Of a DNA stretch of 64,000 bases, positions 35,711 to 45,575 are shown piece after piece. The notes under the pieces were generated by a model. That model did no database searches, was not told where the DNA came from, and was given only the letters and a program-made list of their open reading frames with translations. The translations under genes and the position numbers were made by a program. Source of the stretch: Oscheius tipulae (lineage: Eukaryota > Nematoda > Chromadorea > Rhabditida > Rhabditidae); assembly GCA_037178975.1 (NCBI GenBank), contig JASJZH010000003.1:9486001-9550000 (forward strand), given 5' to 3'. Each line of letters starts with the position of its first letter. Position 1 is the first letter of the stretch.

Positions 35711-36219
35711 TTGAGGCTGAAAAACGATCGATTTCAACCAAAAAAAGAGACAAAAGCAGAATGAGAGTGGAGACAAGAGGAAGATGATCCTCTTTAAGTG
35801 ATCGTGTCCTCAAAGGGCTGATCAGTGAATCACAGCGCGCTTACTCATTCCAGGACAAGGCGCCAAGTCGGACAATTTGAGATTCACCTTTTGAATTGTT
35901 GATTTCTCAGTCAAATCCTAGAAACTTCCTAGAAAAAGAGTTTTTTGCGTTTTCTATGCGTACAAATGCTTCTGTTCCTTCAAATTATTGGCTCCTCTAG
36001 CGCTAGCGTATCTCTTGCTTATCATGTTTGGCAAAAATTACAAAAAAGGTCAAAATAGCAAGGAAACAGAAGAAATGTCGCGCAAACAGCATTAAAAAGT
36101 TATTGTATTAGTGCCAAAAATATCCCATGAATTTTTGAAATTATTTGAGCGCGTATTGGATCTACTTTTATTCGTGTTCACATTTTTCCACTCCTCTATA
36201 CCCCGATAATTAGTCCAGG

Positions 36220-38321
36220 ATGGTCGTCAACAATTCGACTCCCTGGGTTGAAAAATACCGACCGCAGAAGTTGAGCGATATTGTTGGCAACGAGGGAACG
36301 ATTAGACGCCTACAAGTCTTTGCCAACAATGGAAATCTTCCAAATATTGTCATTTCTGTAGGTTTTGCATAGTTCCAGAACTATATTCTACTTCAGGGAC
36401 CGCCGGGATGCGGAAAAACGACATCAATTTGGGCTGTGGCACGAGAACTTCTTGGCGAGAAGGTGAAAGAAGCTTGTCTCGAGTTGAACGCCTCCGATGA
36501 TCGGTATTTCATCATTTTTTTTCCAATGATCAGTCTTTTCAGCGGAATTGACGTCGTCCGCAACAAAATCAAGAACTTCGCTCAGACGAAAGTCACGCTG
36601 CCGCCAGGAAAACACAAGATTATCATCCTCGACGAGGCCGACTCGATGACGGAAGGGGCACAGCAGGCCATGCGTCGCACAATGGAAGTTTACAGCAAGA
36701 CGACTCGCTTCGCTCTGGCCTGCAATCAGTCCGACAAGATTATAGGTACTTTAGCCTTTGTCTTTTAGCCAATAAATGGCTTTTCAGAGCCGATTCAGTC
36801 TCGCTGCGCCGTCATCCGCTATCAAAAGTTGTCAGACGCACAAATGATGCTCAGACTGGAAGAAGTATGCAAAATGGAAAAGGTGGTTTTTTCGTCTGTT
36901 TCTCTCTAAACGGTAGCTTTTTTCGTGATTTGGGCCAATAGTCTAGTAGTTAGAGCACCGTAGTGGGGTTAGAAGGACCCGGGTTCGATTCCCGGTTCCC
37001 ACTACATCCGCAATTTTAAATTCCAATCGTAGCTGGATGTTCAAATTTGCACCTAAGGTCTAGTGGCTAGAGCACTGGGTTGGAAATGGGACAGCCAGGG
37101 TTCGATCTTTGAAGAAGGTCTTTCGATATTTGACGGCCCAATTCACCATTTTATACACTGACTAGGCTGGTACGATGCTGTTGTGGACGCTTGAGTGGAC
37201 CCTGTGGTCAACCAAAGTCTGCCGCGGCCTGCACTGGGAGAGGGGGGTCGCGCTGACAGAGTGAGATGGGGACCCTTAGGTGAATTCCAAAATACGCAGC
37301 GACAAAAGGGAGACCTTTTGGAATGGGAACGGGGTTGCGCAAAAGTTTTGGACGGCAGAGATCCAGTTAATCCCTGAGTAGACCTCTGTATAATTTGCGT
37401 TAGCTAATTCCCACTTTTTTCAGGTCTGTTACGACCAGGGCGGCCTGAATGCTCTCGTCTTCACGGCCCAGGGTGACATGCGTCAGGCACTGAACAATCT
37501 CCAGTGCACTGTGAACGGCTACGAGGTCGTCAACAAGGAGAATGTGCTGAAGGTCTGCGACGAGCCCCATCCGGAGCTCATGATCGAGATGCTGAACAAC
37601 TGTACGCAGGGAAATGTCCGCGAAGCCTGCAACACCATTCACGACTTTTATCAGTGCGTTTCCCGTGTTTTTGGTTGGTCAACGACCCACAACTTTTTTT
37701 TTTAGAAAAGTTTTAAACGGGTCCCGTCCCGAATTCCCCGCCAAAACGCGCACTTTACATTTTTTTAGGAGCTTTAGATCCATTTTTTCGACTTCTAGGT
37801 GTATCCAATGGGTTTGGCCATCAAAAACTGCATCAGATACATCTTCTTGGATAACCTAACAAGAGATAATGAGAATGACCCTAAATGAGAAAAATCAGCG
37901 TCATTATTGTCAACGTATTTTCTCAGCTTTTGCAGTATTTTGTTTGTCAAATAGACGCAATTGATGTAGTTTTCTACGGCGAATCGATTGAACACACCTA
38001 AAAGTCGAAAAAACGAGTGTAGAGCACCTATAAGTGCAAAATGAGCGTTTTGGCGAGAACTTCGTGACGGGAGCCGTTTGAAACTTTCCAGAAAAATAGT
38101 CATGGGTCTCTCAAAACTTCATTTTCAGCATGGGCTACTCCCCGGAAGACATCATTTCGACGCTGTTCCGCGTTTGCAAGACTTCCAGCCTGCCAGAATA
38201 CACGAAAATGCAGTTTATCAAGGAGATCGGGCTCTGTCACATGCGAATAATCGAGGGCGTCTCGACACTCGTCCAGCTTTCGGGCCTGGTGGCCAAGCTG
38301 TGCACTGTGGCTGCAAAATAA
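36220..38321 (+). CDS. rfc-2: Replication factor C subunit 2 (clamp loader ATPase)
   Basis: RFC2 (yeast Rfc4) is a small AAA+ subunit of the pentameric clamp loader that opens PCNA onto DNA. Six exons: 36220-36357, 36397-36503, 36543-36745, 36788-36882, 37424-37653 and 38129-38321. Motifs in order: [19 protein letters not shown], Walker [29 protein letters not shown], Walker [12 protein letters not shown], the arginine-finger motif [12 protein letters not shown], then [15 protein letters not shown] and the collar region [17 protein letters not shown] ending LCTVAAK. All junctions are in phase. Intron 4 carries two tRNA-derived elements. The stop is only 65 bp from the coq-2 stop on the other strand, so the 3' ends probably overlap. 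Confidence 0.97.
36935..37012 (+). repeat. tRNA-derived SINE-like element in rfc-2 intron
   Basis: AATAGTCTAGTAGTTAGAGCACC (A-box region) and ACCCGGGTTCGATTCCCGG (a perfect T arm) are at tRNA spacing. The predicted acceptor halves (GGGCCAA and TTCCCAC) do not pair, so I do not call a functional tRNA. Confidence 0.6.
37055..37125 (+). repeat. Second tRNA-derived SINE-like element in rfc-2 intron
   Basis: AGGTCTAGTGGCTAGAGCAC followed by AGGGTTCGATCTTTG. It is tandem with the element at 36935-37012, in the same orientation. Confidence 0.55.
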
Positions 38322-38385
38322 GCCTGTTTTCCCCTCAAGTCACACCCGATTTTTATGCACGTTGTACTATGAAAGATCTCTTTTA

Positions 38386-41150
38386 TTACGCGTCATTCTG
38401 AGACAAATCTTCTTCAGAATCCTTGAGCAAATTTCCCATCACAATACCCGCAAAAAGTAGAGCACCCATCCACGAATTTGACCGGAATTTCCTCAAACAG
38501 TCCTCCGTATCGTTGATTCGCAAAGTAGCTATCTGCCAGGAAAGGTGGGCAGCGGTTCCTGGAATTTTTGCGTCAGTTTTCTATAGTCTGTTTCCAAGGC
38601 TGTGAGCCAATTATTTAAATGCTCTTTTTCTCCACGAAGTTACAGTAGCACGAATCGTGAGCGGCAGTGTAAAGGACTATCTCTATTCTCGTTAAAAGTC
38701 TCGTCACGAATTATAAAAATTCGGCGCGAGTTCCTCGAATTTTCGCTATTTTTGCCTTTGCACCGAGAAATTGTAAAAATTAGAAAATTAGGTAATTTCT
38801 TCTTTGCGCATAAACACAGCGCGGCGAGCATTCAAATTCACGTGCTGCTCTTCGTTGGAAACTGTAACGTTTTTGGTCTTACCAGCCAGAGCAGCGTAAA
38901 AAGGCCAGGTTTGATCGGCTATGTAGCCCGCCATCCCGAATCCGGCTACGGTAGCTGCTCCGAAACCACTTAGCCACTTTTTTGTATCGTCACCGAAGCG
39001 GAGGGCTGTACTTTTGACTCCGATCAGGATGTCGTCTGCCTTGTCCTAGGAAAATGATTCGCATATTGGAAGGCTTCAAAGACTTTTACGGGGAAACGGG
39101 CTGATTTTTCTTGAAATTTTCTTACTTCGGCACCTTCGATGAAAGTTTGCTTCTTATTAGCGCTCAGCGTGCGGCCCCCATCTAAATCATGGCTCAGACC
39201 AGTTGATCACTGCGCACTTCAAACATTCTTTCTTCCCAACAAGCTTCTTATTTCGATTTGTCGGCCCTTTGAGAGGATTAAAGATGTTTGCAAGCTGGTT
39301 TTACAGGTCTTTTACAGGACGAATGCGAAATACAATTTCTTCTAAAGTTTTTCTAAGTGCTAGCGATCATAAAAACTACTTCTTCTCCTTCCAAACTACC
39401 TCGAAACCATAGTAAGCATGTCTGAAATTACGTTCATGCTCTGTATCAACACATTTTCCACTATTTGCTCCCTCGATTCCACGTAAAATCAGCCCATCGC
39501 CCCTTGAAAGCCTTGACATAGCACATAAACGACAGTGTTACGACAGAAAGGGTGCTTTCTCCTGTTCTTTAGCTCCAAACCTACCATGTGAGCGTAGATG
39601 GTGTCATAGGACAGGGTCCATTGTAAAGCGGCTAGATACAAACAGATTGGTGCTAAGCTAAGGCTTCCCGTGGCGGCTGCCCAGCCAAGAAGAGCTCCCC
39701 AGTTGAACGTGAGACCTATAAAGTGGGCGGAGATGAACACGACGACATTTGGACATGCACGCTCCCCACAGAGGTTAAATTTTACACAGATAGACAACAC
39801 CAAATCGAGCCGCTCTTTTCCTCACCATATGCCCATAAATAGTGTCATAGATGACAGTGTACAGGACAGCGGAAAAGTACAGAGGGAGGACTTGGCAGAA
39901 CTGATTTGGGGGGACCAGATGGGCCCATGAGATTATTACTCCCCAGTTTAGGGTCGCTCCTGAAAGTTGGCCTTGTTTCGAGGAATTGACTTACCAAGGA
40001 TGAACTGGGGCCAGTAGGTGTATCTTTTGGCGAGGGGGTAACCGACCACAAGGAGCATGGAGCTGGCACCTACTGCCACACTGAAAATGGGTATTTTCGT
40101 GGTTTTTTTAGTCGTAAAAGCTGACAAGAGCCACAACAACGTCTGGTTATTAATTTATCCTATTGTAACGAAAAATTGCATAAACAATTTCATTGGAACG
40201 AAAAAATTGTGTCCAACTTCCCGGCAATCCGGTGGTTTTTTTTTCTCCGCTAGACTTAACCAAGAAACCATGCTCTATCACTTTGGAACGGATAACATCG
40301 AAAAAAAAATCGCGGATGACGACTGAAAAGTTGACCTACAAAGTCATTTAAAGAAAAATATCCCGGCTTAGCATTTTTTATGTTCTACAACTTTGAAAAT
40401 TGAAATTTCTAATAAAATGATGGTATGGAAAAATGTAATCTTGACCTCTAAACGGCTGATTTCTTTTGCGCAGCCTGGGCGATCAAAATGGGCCCGGCTC
40501 AACCGGGTTTTGCGCATTTATGAGCTGGAGGCAGATCTCCTACCTGAACCAGTTTAGCTGCATCAAAATGCCCAAGCTGGCTGTCAGTAGACCACCTAAC
40601 AGGACCACAGCCTGTTTTTCGTTCATACTTCCACAAGCCAATGGCCTCAATTTTGTCCTCTCCACCTAAAAGACGATTTCATTCCCTTTTCCATTTTTCA
40701 CGAACTCGTTTGTCAAAATCCTTGTCCCACAGGTCATTGATGACACATCCGGCGCTCCGCATTAGAAAAGCTCCCGCCCCGAAGAGAGACAGGAGGTAGA
40801 GAGACGGGAGTTGACCGGCCTGGCTGGCCAGAGCTATGCTCCAGGTGCAGGGCCAGTACAGGAGCCAGGTTCCTGGGTTTTTCGGTCATTTTTTTCAGCT
40901 TTTTAGGCCTACCTATCGGCTTGTCCGCTCTCATTATCTGAAGATATGGCTGAAAGGATTTAGGTGCAACCGCGACGAGATCAGCTGCCCGAGGAAATTT
41001 CATTGTGGGAGAGTATTTCTAAAATTTTCCTACCCCCAAAAAGGCCAAATTTTTTACCTTCTGACTGCTCGAAAAGCCTATCTTCTGCTGACAGACCAGG
41101 TTTATCCCTCCGCCCAGTACCGAACATGCCGGTCTCAAGGTGGATAGCAT
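38386..41150 (-). CDS. coq-2: 4-hydroxybenzoate polyprenyltransferase COQ2, with two alternative exons 6
   Basis: COQ2 prenylates the quinone ring precursor in the mitochondrial inner membrane. Exons: 41150-41058 (presequence [15 protein letters not shown]), 41018-40913, 40872-40706, 40665-40544, 40080-39995, then two alternatives 39959-39826 and 39715-39585, then 39045-38883 and 38558-38386. UbiA-family features: [24 protein letters not shown], the first Asp motif [11 protein letters not shown] with [20 protein letters not shown], the second Asp motif after exon 6 ([18 protein letters not shown]), and [19 protein letters not shown]. Each exon 6 enters in phase 1 and leaves in phase 0, and both encode the same protein segment, so they are mutually exclusive. 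The stop codon overlaps an AATAAA-type signal. Codon and intron style match the neighbours. Confidence 0.95.
39585..39715 (-). other. coq-2: coq-2 alternative exon 6, canonical ubiquinone-type variant
   Basis: This 131-nt exon encodes [17 protein letters not shown] through [12 protein letters not shown], nearly the same as the human COQ2 segment. It has the same splice phases as 39826-39959. Confidence 0.85.
39826..39959 (-). other. coq-2: coq-2 alternative exon 6, rhodoquinone-type variant
   Basis: This 134-nt exon encodes [15 protein letters not shown] through [11 protein letters not shown]. It has Leu where the canonical exon has Phe in (T)FNWG, and Gly where it has Ala in IYAH. From published work on C. 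elegans coq-2, the exon that supports rhodoquinone synthesis differs at these same two places (as I recall, Phe to Leu and Ala to Ser). Confidence 0.8.
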
Positions 41151-41712
41151 TCTTAACTTTTCTGTTGTAGTTAGGCATGACTCCCTTCGTTTGAATTTTT
41201 GACGCACTTTTGCGTATTCGTCAAAAATTGGGTTTTCTGACATAATTCACCCATTTTCAGACTTTACAACTGTGTTTTCCGAATTCAACGTGTCAAAATA
41301 CTCCTAGAGATGTGAGGAACATAGAAAAGATGCCGATATGAGCGAGCTTTACCGGTGTTGGCCCAACATAGGGATTTTCAACTATCGCTGCACATTTTTG
41401 TTTGTTTGCATGTTGTAAGGAGTTCTTATGTATGTATAAATAAATAAACACGGTTAGAAACAAAAAATGAGTGCCATACGTCAGATAACCCGATTACGAA
41501 CGAAGGAGGCTACCGTACTTTTTGTACGAAGAGGGGCGTCAAATTTTTACCGACTTTTTCAGTCAATTTGAAATGTCATTTAGGCAGATATCATGTCCAA
41601 GAAGCCATGGATCTGTCTCTTAAAGTTTCACAAATTGTCGTAATCTTTCATGGAGTAACAAATAACAAGGGGGCAAAACAGTAACAGTAACCAGCTCTCT
41701 CCTTCTTCTTTT
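41151..41712. other. BYSL/coq-2 intergenic region
   Basis: No gene is seen. It contains an A/T-rich stretch with AAATAAATAAAC near 41433. It lies between two same-strand genes and probably contains the coq-2 promoter. Confidence 0.5.
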
Positions 41713-44628
41713 TCAGAACTCCATCGAGTCCTTCGGGCGATCGGCGACCTCGATTGTGACGACCTCGTGTCCGTCTTCTGTCTGCTTGGACTCGAGCTCG
41801 CGACGGATTTCCGGCGTGACGAGATAGTGACCTTGGAACTGAAAAAGCCGATAGAATCTTTTTAAATTGTCCCACGCATATGTCTGTCTGAAACCGACTG
41901 CCCGCGGCCGAGTGTGGACAGTAAGGATTTGGATGCGAGACACCAGGGGGTTGCTTCCGCCCAAGGTCAAAATATTTGTATAGTACTATTTTGTAGAGAA
42001 TTTTTGAGCTAATTAACATGATAAATTTTAGTGGATTCCGGTCTTCAAACAAAGCTACAGCCTTTCAAAGAACAAGTTAATTTAGTACCAAGAGGCGCCA
42101 CTTTGAGCCAGAAGCTAAGAAAAAGGCATGGGAGAGGATCACAACATGAAAAGTTTACAGGTTTGCAAGAAACATAGCCCCTAAGGAATGATAGCCAATC
42201 TTATAGGTTAAAAGCAGGGTCTGCTGGATCTCAGTTCCTGATCTAGCATCTTTCCCAGAGCCGGGAACCTATTAGAGAGATCGTACAGCAATAAGAGTCG
42301 TTTTCGCAACGATTTTGAGCACAGAATAAGCTTGGACGGTCTACTTTGAACAGAAACAAGGAATGGGAAAGGTTCTCATTCCTTCTCAAGTGAGAAGTGA
42401 ACAGGTTTATAAAATTTTAAAGTGGTGATATCCGATCTCATTCTCAGAAATAAACCAAAAAGACCAACCCTGACAAGCTCGTAAATCTTTGTCTTCTGCT
42501 CCGGGCTCAGATCGTTCTTGTAGCGCTGGCAGAAGGAGAGCAGGCACTGATGCCAAAGAACGGGCATCTCTCGTTCGTCGTTCTTCTGACGGTAGAAATG
42601 GGCCACGAGGGCGTCGATGACCTTGTAGGGAAGAGCGTACTTCTTATCGATCAGGGTACGCAAGAAGACCGAATTTGAGCCAGTATACTCCATCTCGGCG
42701 ATCTGGAAGATAGGATTATTCAAAGACGGGCAACCAACCTTGAGCATAGCGGCAGCCGAATGGAAGATCGGAATGGATACTTTGGCCAGGACGGAGCTAA
42801 AGACGGTGGCTTCTCGCAGAGTACAGGTTCCGGATTCGCACAGGGGCAGGATGATTCCCTTGAAGAAAGCTGCCGGCTTGTACATGGCCTTACAGAGAGC
42901 CTGATAGAGATGGAAGTTGAGTTTCTTGAACTCGTCAATGTCGTCACGGAGACGCGGGAGGAGCACGAGGTTGTAGAACCTGAATTTCGAGATATATTAC
43001 AAATTTTCCGTGCGTCTCTGTCTGTCTGCCCGTGGCCGTTTGCAGATACTAAGAAGTGTGAGCTAGCTATATTTTGAATCCCCTGTCTTCTTATTCATTT
43101 TTAGCTACAGCTACAAAAATGGTGTCTTGCCAGAGACAGAAGGAGCGCCATTTTGACGTTGGAGTGCCCACCAACTCTTCTAACACAGAGCTGCGTATTA
43201 GTAAGTTACCGTTGACAATTTCGATACGTAGCCTCTATGTAATACGAGTTGGCGCGCAGGTGTCACCCCAAAATGCGGTTGAAAATCTACCAGTTATATT
43301 TGCACAAATGACCTAGTGGCTTTTGTCAGTAATCTGGAGGGGGATCGGATTCTCCCTCGGAAAACCGCTTTTTTGTTATTCAGGTCATTTTTCAACGAAA
43401 AACAAGCCTACCTTTGACACATTCTGGGATTGAGATTTGAGGCGAAGATGCGTGTAGCCTGATAGACGGCAGCTGCTGTCCAGTTGTCTGGGTCGGTGAT
43501 ACTGCATTTTGTCTTTTTTTTTTGTCAAAAACACAACAAACTAAATAATCTGTTCCCAGTTGACCATCTTCGGGATGATCTTGAAGGCTTTGGGGATCTT
43601 TCCGGAGCGGTATTTTGAGAGGACACGACCGACTTCCTGGTACATTTCGACAATTTCCGGATCCATGTCGCGCATGTTAAATTCCATCGAATCCACGGTG
43701 CTCATCGCACATTCCGCGTCCGTCTTCTTCTGCTCGATTTTTGCCTGAAATACACATCTTTTTAGCGAAAACATAATGCAGTTTTTGTACCTGGATAAGA
43801 TCGTAGAGAGTCCTCGTGGCTGGGGCATCGGATTTCTTCACGATAAACTTAGACAACTCTTCCTCGTCCTTGGGGTCGAGTTCCTGAAAGTTGCCTTGGT
43901 AAACGATGTATTTTTTTTTGAATTCGGCATACCGCATGGGTGGCACGGCACCTGTTCAAACGAGGTTAATTGCTGCCCACTTTTATTACAGTATATCTTC
44001 AAGGCACCTTTTGCAATTTAACTGCCAAACATCGGAAAGACAGCATACTTTTGGAAACTCTGTTTGACCATCTTTCAGTCTGTCCTCATGAATGTTCTGG
44101 ACGCTAACCGACTGACCCAAGGTCGCGCCGAGGTACTTGAGCGTTTAGGGCCCCGAGGATTTTTTTTAAATAAGTAAGACAAAACCAACGAACAATGACA
44201 CGATCCTCGTAATCATCGTTGTCCGAAATATCGTCCTCGTAGTCCGAATTGGCCTCTGAGACTCCCAGGCTCACGTGGCGCATTCTAAACACATTTCATG
44301 GTTTTTTTTCTTTCCGAAGTGGCACCTTTTTGTGGCCTCGTCCTGGACAGGGGTCTCCTCCTCTTCCCCTTCTTCCTCGCGGAGCTGTTTGCGAGCCTCT
44401 GACAGGATTTTGGCCGAGAGGTCGTTGGGCAGGTACTGAAAGACCTTGATAGAAACATACTAATGACATCAAAACCTCCTTCTTCGTGTCATCCCGTCTC
44501 CTCTTGGACTTTTCGCGTGCCAGGGCGCGTCCTACCACGGCTCCCGAAGTCTCGATTTGCTGAGCCAGCGGCCCGGCCGGAGTGATCAAGTCTCCTTGTG
44601 CCTTCTGGAGCTTGTTCTTCTTTCCCAT
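41713..44628 (-). CDS. BYSL: Bystin, 40S ribosome biogenesis factor (Enp1)
   Basis: Bystin is needed for late nuclear and cytoplasmic maturation of the 40S subunit. Exons: 44628-44476, 44435-44326, 44284-44194, 43883-43791, 43744-43542, 43501-43412, 42979-42739, 42702-42469 and 41838-41713. The N-terminus is basic then acidic ([30 protein letters not shown]). The bystin domain is clear: [106 protein letters not shown] and [20 protein letters not shown]-like sequence. A CTTTCAG acceptor lies 9 bases before the ATG. Intron 3 contains an unexplained in-frame exon candidate (44049-44135). Confidence 0.95.
43300..43360 (+). repeat. tRNA-derived SINE-like element in BYSL intron
   Basis: ACAAATGACCTAGTGG...AGTAATCTGGAGGGGGATCGGATTCTCC resembles the element at 17705-17775 and is antisense to BYSL. 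Confidence 0.45.
44049..44135 (-). other. Candidate cassette exon in BYSL intron 3
   Basis: Eighty-seven bases (29 codons, no stop) between CTCAAG and GTATGC on the minus strand, phase 0 on both sides, exactly matching the phase of the surrounding BYSL intron. It reads [21 protein letters not shown] and continues. Its [10 protein letters not shown] stretch resembles VQNVHEDRLK in the ELMO-domain gene at 48728-48763. Confidence 0.45.
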
Positions 44629-45575
44629 AGTTTTAGCTGAAAGATTCGAGTGAAAAAGGGTTGGTTTCCAGATTAAATTGTAGAAAATTGAAGAGAAAAT
44701 GAGGCACAACGAAAGTTTTGTGAAACTGATTGATTTCTAGGTAGCAATGGGGCGCGTTTACGTTCTTACAACTTGAGAGGCTGAGACAGGGCGATTTTCG
44801 AGGTCGAAAGTAGTCGAACAAGACATTTTTTGCAAAGTTCTGTGATATTGAAATGTAGGATCGTTTCTACAAATCCTAAGAATAACCTCTCCGTAAATTG
44901 AAAACAGCAGCGATCCTTCAAAATTAGCCTAGGGAGCCTTCAGGAACCTCCAGAACTACTATATTTGAGTAACTTTGGTGCGGTAATTCGTAAGGGCTGG
45001 GCGAACAATTCGAATAAGCATAAAGATCGCGTAACCCTTGCCATCTGGTATTTTGCAGTATTCTTTTTTGAAACGAATACTTCCGACGAATAGTAGTCGA
45101 CAACACCTTCCAGGACGCAATTTTTTCTGGCGTATTCGAGGTTGTTGCATCTGGGGAAAATGGCCCGATCAGTTTATTAGCTAAATACGAGGTGGCGCGA
45201 GTTACGCGATCCCTTACGCAATTTTGCGTATGAATTATTCGCCCAGCCCTGTCGTAAGCGACGCCTTACAAAGCTAAAAAGAAGAAATTTACAGGCAAAA
45301 CACGGTCGAATCGGGGTCCCTCTGCTACTTTTCCCTCTTGTGAACTGTATACACGTCTCCTCGCGCAAAAAATCGACTTTTACGACAAGTTCAATTCTAA
45401 TAGCAAGACGGGTGAAAAGTCTTTCTGCAGGCATCGAAGAATCAAGAAAAAATGGTCAGAAACGTACAAGGAAGCTCATAACTTCACTGAGTAATAAAAG
45501 AAAAGAGAAAACGAATTGTTTGTAGGAGTTACAAAAAATAACAAACAAGATCTAATGCGAACGGGATAACAGCGG
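44629..45575. other. MRPL3/BYSL intergenic region
   Basis: About 950 bp without a recognisable gene. Minus-strand open frames up to 85 codons here have no domain and are A/T-rich. BYSL's promoter is presumably near the left end. Confidence 0.5.

Noticed and set aside
36935-37012. Possible functional tRNA gene in rfc-2 intron
   Set aside because: The T arm is perfect but the two acceptor-stem halves do not pair, and the anticodon arm is not recognisable. Treated as SINE-derived.
42720-42966. Alternative-frame ORFs over the bystin domain
   Set aside because: The in-frame translation is plainly bystin; the others are shadows.
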